A stretch of 64,000 bases of DNA from an uncultured Erythrobacter sp. (lineage in GTDB: Bacteria; Pseudomonadota; Alphaproteobacteria; Sphingomonadales; Sphingomonadaceae): positions 1,275,501 to 1,339,500 of the forward strand of contig NZ_CANMPJ010000001.1 in assembly GCF_947499705.1 (NCBI RefSeq), in the 5' to 3' direction. Every line of letters starts with the position of its first letter. Positions within the stretch are counted from its first letter, which is position 1. Shown here piece by piece: positions 36,216-45,399 of this stretch. A program made the position numbers and the translations under genes. The notes below the pieces were generated by a model, which had not been told where the DNA came from, did not search any database, and saw nothing but the letters and a program-made list of their open reading frames with translations.

Positions 36216-36270
36216 TAGGCGTTTTCCGACTAAGAGAGACTGCGTTTCCGCAGAAAGGGAACAGGGGCAT

Positions 36271-37911
36271 ATGGCCGAAGCACAAGCGCTCGCCGAGAGA
36301 GAACCGACCGATAAAGAGATCCGTTTGGTTATCGGCGCGAGCAGCGCCGGGACTATCTTCGAATGGTACGATTTCTTCATCTACGGAACGCTCGCCTACA
36401 TTCTGAAGGACGCGTTTTACGACGTCGATAACGAGACCCTGGGACTGCTGCTGGTTTGGTCGACCTTTGCGGTTGGCTTTGCATTCAGGCCAATCGGCGC
36501 GATTCTGTTTGGTTTCCTTGGTGATCAGCTTGGGCGTAAATACACCTTCCTTGTCACAGTCACTCTGATGGGCATCGCGACCGCAGGCGTGGGCTTCATC
36601 CCCACGGTCGAAACGATAGGTATTGCAGCGCCCATAATCGTCATCTTGCTTAGAGTTATTCAGGGCCTCGCGCTTGGCGGGGAATATGGCGGCGCTGCGA
36701 TTTACGTCGCAGAGCATGCCCCGCCTGAGAAGCGCGGCTTCTACACCAGCTTCATTCAGGCGAGCGTGGCGGGCGGCTTCGTGCTCTCGATCATCGTTGT
36801 GCTTTCTTGCCGGTTCCTGATCCCAGAGGACGATTTCGTCGCATGGGGCTGGCGCATTCCGTTTCTGCTTTCGATCCTGCTTCTGGTCATCTCACTGTGG
36901 ATGCGGTTGATGTTATCGGAAAGTCCGGTCTTTCAGGCGATGAAAGAAGCCGGCGAGACGGCCAAGAATCCGTTCATTGAGAGCTTCACCTATCCCGGGA
37001 ATAAGAAGCGCATCTTCGTAGCGCTGTTCGGTGTCACCGGCATCCTCACGACGATCTGGTACACCGCGTTTTTCTCCGGAATGAGCTTCTTGCGCGGTCC
37101 GATGCATGTCGACGATCTCACGGTCGAGTGGATTCTGCTGATAGCCGGATTGATAGCCATGAGCTTTTACCTTGTCGTCGGCAAATGGTCGGACAAGGTG
37201 GGGCGGAAAAAGCCGATCATCATCGGTGCGGTCGCGACGCTTTTCCTGCTGTTCCCGGCATTCTGGGGGTTGGGGACGCTGGCCAATCCGGGGCTAGAGA
37301 GAGCGGCTGCCGCGACGCCGATCACTGTCAGCGGACCGCAATGCGTCACCGATCCGTTTGCCGAGCTGTTCGACCGTGAGCAAACCGATTGCGGCAAGAT
37401 CCTTGAAACACTCACGGCGTCTGGTGTGAACTACACTCTGGTGCCGGGCGAACAGCTTTCGCTGGCCGCCGGTGGAGAGCCGATCGCAATCAATCCGGAG
37501 TGGTTTGACAGTGGGTCGGAGCGCCGTGAAGGCATTCACTCAGCCCTCGGCGCATTTGGCTTCGATTTTTCCAAGCAGCAGCCTTCCATCGGCAACATCA
37601 TTGGGATCATTGCAATTCTGCTCGGTCTCGGGTTCCTCTCGGCGCTGACATATGGATCGGTTGCGGCGCTCTTGTCCGAGATGTTCCCACCCAAGATCCG
37701 TTATTCCTCGATGTCGATCCCGTACCACATCGGGGCCGGCTATCTCGGTGGGTTCCTGCCGCTCATTGCAGGTGTGATTGTCGCGAGCACCGGCAACATC
37801 TATTCGGGGCTCTGGTACACTTGGGTGGTCGTCGCGTTCGGCATTGCGGTTGCATGGTGGGGTCTGCCCGATGGTCCGCCTCGGGACTTCTCAGATGAAG
37901 TCGCCAGCTGA
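36271..37911 (+). CDS. MFS transporter, metabolite:H+ symporter type, with periplasmic insert
   Basis: A 546-residue transporter, about 100 longer than usual. MHS-family signs are IFEWYDFFIYGTLAYIL in helix 1, FGFLGDQLGRKYTF between helices 2 and 3, and VIQGLALGGEYGGAAIYVAEH. The second half has VGKWSDKVGRKKPI. Residues of about 340-437 are an unusual hydrophilic insert between C-terminal helices, with two cysteine-containing segments (PQCVTDPF and TDCGKILE). It should face the periplasm. The substrate (organic acid, osmolyte or amino acid) cannot be told. A small CTGCG/CGCAG hairpin lies 20-35 bp before the start. Confidence 0.87.
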   Translation: MAEAQALAEREPTDKEIRLVIGASSAGTIFEWYDFFIYGTLAYILKDAFYDVDNETLGLLLVWSTFAVGFAFRPIGAILFGFLGDQLGRKYTFLVTVTLMGIATAGVGFIPTVETIGIAAPIIVILLRVIQGLALGGEYGGAAIYVAEHAPPEKRGFYTSFIQASVAGGFVLSIIVVLSCRFLIPEDDFVAWGWRIPFLLSILLLVISLWMRLMLSESPVFQAMKEAGETAKNPFIESFTYPGNKKRIFVALFGVTGILTTIWYTAFFSGMSFLRGPMHVDDLTVEWILLIAGLIAMSFYLVVGKWSDKVGRKKPIIIGAVATLFLLFPAFWGLGTLANPGLERAAAATPITVSGPQCVTDPFAELFDREQTDCGKILETLTASGVNYTLVPGEQLSLAAGGEPIAINPEWFDSGSERREGIHSALGAFGFDFSKQQPSIGNIIGIIAILLGLGFLSALTYGSVAALLSEMFPPKIRYSSMSIPYHIGAGYLGGFLPLIAGVIVASTGNIYSGLWYTWVVVAFGIAVAWWGLPDGPPRDFSDEVAS

Positions 37912-38941
37912 GCCGGCGCCAACTCACCGGCTAAGAGTCGACACCGAAGCGCTGGCGCACAACTGGCTCGCGCTTGATGGACTGTCGCGATCGGCAAGGG
38001 CTGGTGCGGCTGTCAAAGCGGATTGCTACGGCCTTGGAGTAGATACGTGCTTGCCGGTTTTACGTGATGCCGGATGCCATCAGTTCTTCGTGGCGCACTG
38101 GTCGGAAGTAGATGCGGTCGCGCGGTATGTGCCCACGGATCAAATCGCGGTGCTGCACGGGCCGATGAGGGGCGGCGAAGTGGACTATGCGCGAGCCTGT
38201 GGTGCTGTCCCGGTTATCAATTCTCTCCGGCAAGCTGAATTGTGGTCGGACGCTGGCGGCGGACTCTGCCATCTGATGGTGGATACGGGGATGAACCGGC
38301 TCGGAGTGTCGGCCGCGGAGCTATCCGATGCTCGAGTGCAGGTGCTCGAGGTCGACATGCTGATGTCGCATTTGGCCTGCGCAGACGAAGACAGTGCAAT
38401 GAATGCGCAGCAGCTTTCCGAATTCCGTGAGGCGATCGACCGTGTTGAGCATCGCAGGCTCAGCCTGGCCAACAGCGCCGGGATTGCGCTTGGTAGCGAC
38501 TACGCGTTCGACGTGACGCGGCCCGGCCTGTCTTTGTATGGAGGTGTTCCGCGCCCAGAGCTGCACCAGCACATCCGGCAGGTCGCGTTCCTTGAGGCAG
38601 CGATCATCCAGTGCCGCGAGCTAAATCCCGGAGACAGGGTTGGCTACAACGCGACATTCACAGCGACGCAGCCAATGCGGATCGGGATTGTCACTCTGGG
38701 TTACGCAGACGGCTTCTTGCGGAGTTGGGCGGGCGTTGGCGCGTTAGTCCATGGCAGCAAACTACTGCCGCTGTTGGGCCGAGTCTCCATGGACATGGTT
38801 GCGGTCGATCTCGCAGCTGCACCCAGTTTGGGCGAGGGCGATTGGGTGCAAGTGCCCTACGATCTGCCTGTTGCTGCGCAGCAAAGCACTCTAAGTCAAT
38901 ACGAATTGCTAACAGTTCTCGGCAATAGACTGCGCCCGTGA
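37895..38941 (+). CDS. alr: Alanine racemase
   Basis: A 348-residue PLP enzyme that makes D-alanine for peptidoglycan. ATG 37895 (MKSPAEPAPTHRLRVDTEAL) lies inside the transporter gene, a 17-bp overlap. The PLP lysine is Lys41 in AAVKADCYGLG; the second catalytic base is the tyrosine in RVGYNATFTA. MVDTGMNRLGV and TRPGLSLYGG are family motifs, and GRVSMDMVAVDL lies near the C-terminus. The protein is slightly short but complete. It is the last gene of the radA-cvpA-scaffold-transporter run. Confidence 0.93.
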   Translation: MKSPAEPAPTHRLRVDTEALAHNWLALDGLSRSARAGAAVKADCYGLGVDTCLPVLRDAGCHQFFVAHWSEVDAVARYVPTDQIAVLHGPMRGGEVDYARACGAVPVINSLRQAELWSDAGGGLCHLMVDTGMNRLGVSAAELSDARVQVLEVDMLMSHLACADEDSAMNAQQLSEFREAIDRVEHRRLSLANSAGIALGSDYAFDVTRPGLSLYGGVPRPELHQHIRQVAFLEAAIIQCRELNPGDRVGYNATFTATQPMRIGIVTLGYADGFLRSWAGVGALVHGSKLLPLLGRVSMDMVAVDLAAAPSLGEGDWVQVPYDLPVAAQQSTLSQYELLTVLGNRLRP

Positions 38942-38956
38942 TTCAGCGATATTGCA

Positions 38957-38971
38957 CTGCACATTGTGCAG
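38957..38971. promoter_or_regulatory. Candidate PhaR operator
   Basis: A perfect 15-bp dyad, CTGCACA-T-TGTGCAG, lies 37 bp before the phaR start and is flanked by further TGC repeats (TTGCA at 38952). PhaR proteins from Paracoccus and Rhodobacter are described as binding CTGC/GCAG-type inverted repeats, so this may be the autoregulatory site. Confidence 0.55.
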
Positions 38972-39008
38972 GTGCTAAGCTAGAATTCAAATATGGGATC
39001 GAGAGTTC

Positions 39009-39605
39009 ATGGCGAGAAAAACGAAAGCATCGCAACCCGAAAATGCGGGTGATGCAATCATCATCAAGAAGTACGCCAACCGGCGGCTCTATAACACCAG
39101 TTCTTCCAGTTATATCACTCTGGACGACCTGGCGGCGATGGTTCGCGACAATGTCGAATTTCTCGTCTTGGATGCCAAGTCCGGCGAAGACATCACTCAC
39201 TCGATCCTGACACAGATCATCATGGACGAAGAAGCTGCCAGCGGCCAGCAGATGCTACCGGTCAGCTTTCTCCGCCAACTGATCGGCATGTACGGCAATT
39301 CGATGCAGGCCATGATGCCGTCCTATCTCGAAGCCAGCATGGCTAATTTTCGCGATAATCAGTCGAAGATCCGGGAAGCCTTTGAAAAGGGAATTTCCGG
39401 CAGCCCTCTGGCCGCGATTCATGAAACGAACATGGCCATGATGCGCGCTGCAGCCGACGTTTTCATTCCGGGTTCGTCAAACAAGGCTGCAGCGAAACGC
39501 CCAAGCGCTGCGAAAGAAACGAGCGATACTTCCTCGTCCGAGATTGCTGCTCTGCGAGAGCAGATGGCGGCAATGCAAAAGAAGCTCGACGATCTGGGTA
39601 ACTGA
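39009..39605 (+). CDS. phaR: Polyhydroxyalkanoate synthesis regulator PhaR
   Basis: A 198-residue DNA-binding regulator that senses polyhydroxyalkanoate granules and represses phasin genes. The conserved DNA-binding domain begins IIIKKYANRRLYNTSSSSYI and continues LDDLAAMVRDNVEFLVLDAK and GEDITHSILTQII. The PHB accumulation domain follows (QMLPVSFLRQLIGMYG). The C-terminal 40 residues are a helix suited to a coiled coil. No phasin or PHA synthase genes are here. A candidate operator lies just upstream. Confidence 0.93.
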   Translation: MARKTKASQPENAGDAIIIKKYANRRLYNTSSSSYITLDDLAAMVRDNVEFLVLDAKSGEDITHSILTQIIMDEEAASGQQMLPVSFLRQLIGMYGNSMQAMMPSYLEASMANFRDNQSKIREAFEKGISGSPLAAIHETNMAMMRAAADVFIPGSSNKAAAKRPSAAKETSDTSSSEIAALREQMAAMQKKLDDLGN

Positions 39606-39658
39606 TACTCACGGCATTGCTATTGATCTAAACATCAGCGCGCGGCACTAACGCGCGC

Positions 39659-41095
39659 ATGATCAAGCACTTTGCCTTCGTCGCAGCGATGTTCGCTGCA
39701 CCACTCGCCGCCCGAGATGACCCAGCTGACAGCGTTTCCGAAGAGCGCCTGCGTGCTGACATGGACAAGATTGTCAGCTTTGGCACACGCCACACGCTGT
39801 CATCGCAGACCGATCCGGAGCGCGGTATTGGCGCGGCCGTCAATTGGGCGCTCGACGAATTCCGCCGGATCGGTTCGCGTTGCGGGGACTGTCTCGAAGT
39901 CGTTTCTCCTGGTGAAGTCATCACCGCACGCCGCATCCCCGAGCCTACTTTGGTGCGCAATGCGGTCGCGATTCAGCGTGGCACCGAGCGTCCCAGTGAA
40001 GTGATCATCGTTCAGGGGCATTACGACAGTCGCGTCACCGATCCGCTGAACTTCACCGATGATGCACCCGGCGCGAATGACGACGGTTCTGGCAGTGTAA
40101 TGATCCTTGAAGCGTCGCGCATTCTTTCTCAGCGGCAATACCCATCGACCATCATCTACGCTCTCTTGACCGGAGAAGAGCAGGGCCTGCATGGCGCGCG
40201 CATCCTTGCCGATTGGGTCGAAGAGCAGGGCATGACAGTCAAAGCGGTGCTCAACAACGATATGATCGGCAATTCATGCGGGTCAGACGGGTACTGCGAC
40301 GCCAAACATGTTCGAGTTTTTTCGGAAGGTCTTCGGGCGGACTCAACCGCCGAACTCCGTGCCCGCCAACGCCGGTTTGGTGGCGAGAATGACAGCCCCG
40401 GTCGCAATCTCTCGCGTTGGATTGACAGTCTCGCAGCCAGGTCGCCCGACGGCATGCAAGTGCGCCAGATCTGGCGTACCGACCGCATGGGGCGTGGCGG
40501 CGATCAGATCCCGTTCCTCGACAAGGGTTATCCCGCAGTCCGTATCACCGTGGCGGTCGAGGACTACGAGCATCAGCATCAGGATCTGCGCGCCGAAGAC
40601 GGCATCACCTATGGCGATACCGTCGACGAGATCGATTTCGCCTATTTGACACGCGCTTCGAAGCTCAACGTTCGTGCACTCGACGCTTTGGCTAGTGTGC
40701 CGATGCCGCCGAAGGTTTCTGCTGACGCCGCGGTGAAAACCTACACCGAGTTGTCGTGGGCACCTGTGGACGGGGCCAACCACTATCTCATTTATATGCG
40801 TCCGACCGACGAAAGCCATTGGCCTGACCAATCCGTCGTTCTGGTATCTGGCAACCTGCAAAAGCCCGAAGCAAACTCGGAAACCTATCGCGTGCGCGGC
40901 CAAACCGTCTTCGAGGAAATCGTATCGTCGCTCGATGGAGACGTCTTTCGGTCACGTATGGAGCGCGTGCGGGGTGATGATTGGATCTTCGGTGTTGCGT
41001 CCTGCAATTCTGCGTGGGTTTGCTCCCCCGTTTCAAGCGCCGTCCCAGGCGGCGCGTTCGAGCCGGTGCCGCAGCCCGAGGGTGACAGCGACTAG
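39659..41095 (+). CDS. Exported M28-family zinc aminopeptidase
   Basis: A 478-residue metallopeptidase with a signal peptide (cut near LAAR). M28 ligands are placed: His121 in VQGHYDSR, the bridging Asp in PGANDDGSG, Glu173 and Glu174 in LLTGEEQGL, Asp in NNDMIGNS, and His in YEHQHQDLR. The protease domain ends near residue 340. A C-terminal beta-rich segment of about 120 residues follows, with ELSWAPVDGANHYLIYMR, resembling a fibronectin III-like module. Cysteine pairs (RCGDC, SCGSDGYC, SCNSAWVC) suggest disulfides in the periplasm. Confidence 0.88.
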   Translation: MIKHFAFVAAMFAAPLAARDDPADSVSEERLRADMDKIVSFGTRHTLSSQTDPERGIGAAVNWALDEFRRIGSRCGDCLEVVSPGEVITARRIPEPTLVRNAVAIQRGTERPSEVIIVQGHYDSRVTDPLNFTDDAPGANDDGSGSVMILEASRILSQRQYPSTIIYALLTGEEQGLHGARILADWVEEQGMTVKAVLNNDMIGNSCGSDGYCDAKHVRVFSEGLRADSTAELRARQRRFGGENDSPGRNLSRWIDSLAARSPDGMQVRQIWRTDRMGRGGDQIPFLDKGYPAVRITVAVEDYEHQHQDLRAEDGITYGDTVDEIDFAYLTRASKLNVRALDALASVPMPPKVSADAAVKTYTELSWAPVDGANHYLIYMRPTDESHWPDQSVVLVSGNLQKPEANSETYRVRGQTVFEEIVSSLDGDVFRSRMERVRGDDWIFGVASCNSAWVCSPVSSAVPGGAFEPVPQPEGDSD

Positions 41096-41119
41096 CATCG
41101 CGTCCATAGGCCGCGCGTA

Positions 41120-43408
41120 ATGGCAAAAAGACCAATCAAGCGCCCGGAAGGCATGCCTTCGCGCGAGCAGGTAATCCAATTCATTCAGTCCAGCGAGATC
41201 CCGGCAGGCAAGCGCGAAATCGCGAAAGCCTTCGGGCTCAAAGGTCAGGAAAAGATCGCCCTTAAACGCCTTCTCAAAGACATGGCCGAAGAAGGGCTGA
41301 TCGACGGCAAGAAGACCGCCTATCACCGGATGGGCGGCGTGCCTAAGGTTACGGTCCTACGCGTGGTCGATATCGAGGATGGCGAGCCTGTCGCGGTGCC
41401 CGATAGCTGGTCGCCCGATGCGCCCGAGAAGCCACCACGCCTGACGCTCAAGGAGATGAAGGGACGCGGCGGCAAACGCGCGCCTGCGCTCAAGCCCGGG
41501 GACCGAGTGCTTGCGCGGACCGAAGAACGCGACAGTGGCTGGATCGCGCACCCCATGAAGAAGCTGCCCGCGCGTACGGACGGTCTTCTGGGTGTCGTGG
41601 AGATTGATGGCAGCGGCCAGGCCTGGCTCGCCCCTGTCGACAAGCGTATCCGCAATTCGGCGAAAATCAGCGATTTGGGTATGGCTGACGCGGGACAGCT
41701 TGTCCTTGCCGAGCGCATCGGGCGGAGCGAACGCTCAGGCGTGAAAGTGATCGAAATCTACGGCGATCCGCTTGCGCCCAAGAGTTTCAGTCTGATCGAG
41801 ATCGCCAAGCACGGCATCCCGCATGTCTTTCCCGAAGACGTGATTGAGGACGCACGGCAAGCGGCCGAGCTTACGCCATCGGAAGAGAAGCGCGAGGATC
41901 TGCGGCATTTGCCCATCGTCGCAATCGACCCTGCTGATGCTCGCGACCATGATGATGCGATCTGGGCAGAGCCGGATGGGAAGGGCGGCTTCGACGCGCT
42001 GGTCGCGATCGCGGATGTCTCATTCTACGTTCGCCCAGGTTCAGCGCTCGACCGCGAGGCACGGAAGCGCGGCAACTCGGTCTATTTTCCCGACCGCGTT
42101 GTGCCGATGCTGCCCGAAGTGCTTTCCGCCGACGTCTGCTCCCTGCGTGAGAATGAAGACCGTGCCGCGATGGCGTGTCATCTCACCATCGACGCCGCCG
42201 GCAACGTCAGTGCGTTCCGCTTCACCAGAGCGATCGTCCGCATTCATCACAACATTGCTTACGAAGATGCGCAGTCCGCAGTCGATAGGGGTGACGCGCC
42301 CGAATATCTGCAAAACCTCTGGGCGGCATGGCGCTTGCTCGAGGCAGCGCGTCACAAGCGTGATCCGCTAGAACTGGAATTGCCCGAACGCCGCGTGGTT
42401 CTGAACGATCAAGGCCAGATCGCGGAAATTGCAGTGCGTGAACGCCTTGATGCGCACCGTGTGGTCGAAGATTTCATGATCGCAGCCAATGTAGCGGCGG
42501 CGAAGGCGCTTGAAGCGAAGACTGCGCCCGTGGTTTACCGCGTTCACGAGCCACCCGCGCGCGAGAAGCTGATCGCGCTGCGCGATTACATGGCCACGAT
42601 GGGCAAGAAACTTGCTCTGGGTCAGGTTGTCACACCGAGCTTGTTCAACCGCATGCTCAAGGATGTGACGGAAGAAGCCGAAAAAGCACAGGTCATGGAG
42701 GCGGTTCTGCGCAGTCAGACACAGGCCTATTATGGTCCGGCCAATGCGGGACACTTTGGGCTGGCGCTTGGCTCCTATGCGCATTTCACATCGCCAATTC
42801 GTCGTTACGCTGACTTGCTGGTGCACCGCGCGTTGGTCGACGCCTACGCGTTAGAGCAACCCAAACCCTCTGGATCGATCCCGGTTTCGTCGGGCCTTTC
42901 GGACCGCGACCGAAGCAGCCTCCAGCAGATAACTGATGCAATCAGCCAGACCGAGCGACGCGCTATGCTGGCGGAGCGTGACACAATCGACCGCTATGTC
43001 GCGGCGTGGCTTTCGGGCCGGGTTGGAGAGACCTTTGAGACCCGGATCACGGGTGTTCAGGGGTTTGGGTTCTTCGCGACCATAGTTGGCCTCGGCGGTG
43101 ATGGGCTTGTGCCCGTGTCCACGCTTGGGGCCGAGCATTTTCGTCACGACGAAGCTTCGCAGTCGCTCATTGGCGAGCAGAGCGGGACGACATACTCTCC
43201 GGGTGACCGGCTCAAACTGCAACTGGCAGAAGCGAACGCCCTGACTGGTGCACTGAAATTCGTTCCTGTCGATGCCGATGGCAACGCAATCGAGCCACGC
43301 GGCCAGCGCCTTTCACCGCGCCGGGGCGGACCGCGGAAGTCGGGCAAATTCAAGGCAGGCAAACGAGGGCGACCCGGCAATATCCGGCACCAGGGGCGAA
43401 AACGCTGA
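41120..43408 (+). CDS. rnr: Ribonuclease R
   Basis: A 762-residue 3'-5' exoribonuclease that degrades structured RNA. The N-terminus has a winged-helix-like part (REIAKAFGLKGQEKIALK) and cold-shock domains. The RNB catalytic core contains the acidic cluster DPADARDHDDAIW and later YAHFTSPIRRYADLLVHR. An S1 domain follows at about residues 630-715, and the tail is very basic (RRGGPRKSGKFKAGKRGR), as in many RNase R proteins. It begins 24 bp after the M28 gene. Its stop abuts the stop of the convergent stress-protein gene with no spacer. Confidence 0.95.
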   Translation: MAKRPIKRPEGMPSREQVIQFIQSSEIPAGKREIAKAFGLKGQEKIALKRLLKDMAEEGLIDGKKTAYHRMGGVPKVTVLRVVDIEDGEPVAVPDSWSPDAPEKPPRLTLKEMKGRGGKRAPALKPGDRVLARTEERDSGWIAHPMKKLPARTDGLLGVVEIDGSGQAWLAPVDKRIRNSAKISDLGMADAGQLVLAERIGRSERSGVKVIEIYGDPLAPKSFSLIEIAKHGIPHVFPEDVIEDARQAAELTPSEEKREDLRHLPIVAIDPADARDHDDAIWAEPDGKGGFDALVAIADVSFYVRPGSALDREARKRGNSVYFPDRVVPMLPEVLSADVCSLRENEDRAAMACHLTIDAAGNVSAFRFTRAIVRIHHNIAYEDAQSAVDRGDAPEYLQNLWAAWRLLEAARHKRDPLELELPERRVVLNDQGQIAEIAVRERLDAHRVVEDFMIAANVAAAKALEAKTAPVVYRVHEPPAREKLIALRDYMATMGKKLALGQVVTPSLFNRMLKDVTEEAEKAQVMEAVLRSQTQAYYGPANAGHFGLALGSYAHFTSPIRRYADLLVHRALVDAYALEQPKPSGSIPVSSGLSDRDRSSLQQITDAISQTERRAMLAERDTIDRYVAAWLSGRVGETFETRITGVQGFGFFATIVGLGGDGLVPVSTLGAEHFRHDEASQSLIGEQSGTTYSPGDRLKLQLAEANALTGALKFVPVDADGNAIEPRGQRLSPRRGGPRKSGKFKAGKRGRPGNIRHQGRKR

Positions 43409-43861
43409 TCAGACAGTGTGGTCGCTGCTCTTTTCGTCGTAGTCGGTTGGGATGACATAGAGCGGGCAGGGTAGTGTTCCCGCAGCTGACGAGAAGTGCG
43501 TGACCAGAGGGCCGGGATTGTTGCCCTTCGCCGCTCCCAGGACGAGCGCGGCAACTTCTGAGTGATTCTCAAGAAATTCGGTTACAATCTTCTGTCCATT
43601 GCCGATTTTTACGGAGATAGTCGGCATTATCCCGCTTTCAGCGAGTAGATTCCCTGCAATGCCATGGGCCAGCATTTCCGCACGGTCGCGCGCTTCCTGT
43701 TCGATTGTCGCCTGCACGCCGCCAAACGCGCTTACGTTTTGTTGAGCAACCAGGGCGAGGATGTGAACAGCCCCGTCGACCGACACTGCCCGCCGCGCTG
43801 CAAAGCGCAGGGCAGAGCGGGCTTCTTCGCTTTCGTCGATGACCACCAGAAAAGTTCGCAT
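43409..43861 (-). CDS. Universal stress protein, UspA family
   Basis: A 150-residue single-domain UspA protein. The N-terminal strand TFLVVIDESEEARSALRFA and the C-terminal nucleotide-binding loop GAAKGNNPGPLVTHFSS (close to GxxG-x9-GS/T) point to the ATP-binding type. Its stop is directly adjacent to that of rnr; together they form the palindrome TGATCA. The start is 119 bp from the divergent E2 gene. Confidence 0.88.
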   Translation of the reverse strand: MRTFLVVIDESEEARSALRFAARRAVSVDGAVHILALVAQQNVSAFGGVQATIEQEARDRAEMLAHGIAGNLLAESGIMPTISVKIGNGQKIVTEFLENHSEVAALVLGAAKGNNPGPLVTHFSSAAGTLPCPLYVIPTDYDEKSSDHTV

Positions 43862-43980
43862 GGCACTGTTTCGTTATGAATAGGTATCCTGTCAAATCGT
43901 CCGGCCAACAAGGCCTTGCCCGCTCGACGGGAATTCGCCACATGAAATGGTGAATGCGGTGAAGGGAGTCTCAACGCGCA

Positions 43981-45399
43981 ATGCCTATCGAACTCAAGAT
44001 GCCCGCGCTTTCTCCGACAATGGAAGAAGGCACGCTGGCGAAGTGGCTGGTTAAGGTCGGTGATGAGATCCGATCCGGCGATATCATGGCCGAGATCGAG
44101 ACTGACAAAGCAACAATGGAGTTCGAAGCGGTAGACGAAGGGACACTTGCCGCCGTTCTGGTCGAGGAAGGCACCGAGAACGTTGCGGTTGGCGCGGTCA
44201 TCGCAATGCTCGCTGAAGACGGCGAAGACGTTGGTGATGTAAGTGCTCCGAGCGCGGAGAGTGCACCTGCGCCGACGCCAGCAACTTCCACTGCGGCAGA
44301 GAATGGTCCGGCTGCATCGCCGACAGCACGCAAGCTCGCCGAGGCGAACGGTGTCGATCTTTCACAGATTGACGGTTCGGGCCCCAAGGGGAAGATCACC
44401 AAAGGCGATGTTGAGGCCGCTATTGGAGGGGGTGGCGCTGCCTCTGTCGCTGGCGCATCACCAGCACCTGCTCCCGCGCCTGCACCCGTACCGAGTGCTC
44501 CGGGAGATCGTATTGTCGCCTCACCGCTGGCCAAGCGCATCGCCGAACAAAAGGGTGTCGATCTATCTGCTGTCACCGGCAGCGGTCCCAATGGCCGCAT
44601 TGTCAAAGCCGATGTCGAGAATTTCGAACCCGGTTCCGCAGCCGCTCCTGCCCCGAGTCCCGCAGCAAGCGCGCCCGCTCCGGCGACGCAGCCTGCTACC
44701 GAGTACGATGCACCGTACGAAACACAAAAGCTCAACAATGTGCGCAAGGTCATTGCGCGCCGACTGACCGAGGCGAAGCAAACCGTTCCGCATATCTACC
44801 TCACGGTCGACGTGCGGCTCGACCCATTGCTCAAGTTGCGCAAGGAACTGAATTCCTCGCTCGAAGCCGACGGCGTGAAGCTTTCGGTGAATGACCTGAT
44901 TATCAAGGCCTTGGCGCGGTCACTTCAGCGTGAACCGCAGTGCAATGTCAGCTTCCAGGGCGATGTCATGCATCAGTATTCGCGCCAGGATGTATCCGTT
45001 GCGGTTGCCGCACCCTCGGGCCTTATCACTCCGGTCATCCGCGACGCTGGGCGTAAGGGTCTTGCTGAAATCTCGACCGAGATGAAGGAACTCGCGGGCA
45101 AGGCACGCGACGGCAAGCTACAGCCGCACGAATATCAAGGCGGCACAGTATCACTTTCCAATCTTGGAATGTTCGGGACCAAGCAGTTCGATGCGGTCAT
45201 CAATCCACCCCAAGGCATGATTCTGGCGGTTGGCGCGGGTGAACAGCGCCCTCATGTGGTCGATGGAGCGCTTCAAGTCGCGACAGTGATGAGCGTGACA
45301 GGAAGCTTCGATCACCGAGCTATTGACGGCGTGGATGGAGCGAAGCTGCTCGATCAGTTCCGGAACTTGATAGAGAACCCGATGGGTCTTGTCGTATGA
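43981..45399 (+). CDS. pdhC: Pyruvate dehydrogenase E2, with two E3-binding domains
   Basis: A 472-residue dihydrolipoyl acetyltransferase, the core of the pyruvate dehydrogenase complex. One lipoyl domain spans residues 1-80 with the lipoylated Lys43 in ETDKATMEF. An Ala/Pro-rich linker follows. There are then two peripheral-subunit-binding domains: about 112-148 ([16 protein letters not shown] ... GKITKGDV) and 180-215 ([16 protein letters not shown] ... GRIVKADV). A second Ala/Pro linker leads to the catalytic domain, with His445 in FDHRAIDG. Most bacterial E2 chains have a single binding domain. lpdA, its E3 partner, is 0.4 kb downstream; E1 genes are not here. Confidence 0.93.
   Translation: MPIELKMPALSPTMEEGTLAKWLVKVGDEIRSGDIMAEIETDKATMEFEAVDEGTLAAVLVEEGTENVAVGAVIAMLAEDGEDVGDVSAPSAESAPAPTPATSTAAENGPAASPTARKLAEANGVDLSQIDGSGPKGKITKGDVEAAIGGGGAASVAGASPAPAPAPAPVPSAPGDRIVASPLAKRIAEQKGVDLSAVTGSGPNGRIVKADVENFEPGSAAAPAPSPAASAPAPATQPATEYDAPYETQKLNNVRKVIARRLTEAKQTVPHIYLTVDVRLDPLLKLRKELNSSLEADGVKLSVNDLIIKALARSLQREPQCNVSFQGDVMHQYSRQDVSVAVAAPSGLITPVIRDAGRKGLAEISTEMKELAGKARDGKLQPHEYQGGTVSLSNLGMFGTKQFDAVINPPQGMILAVGAGEQRPHVVDGALQVATVMSVTGSFDHRAIDGVDGAKLLDQFRNLIENPMGLVV

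Noticed and set aside
35932..36717. A 261-codon minus-strand frame across the scaffold and transporter genes
   Set aside because: Antisense to two recognisable genes; no recognisable domain.
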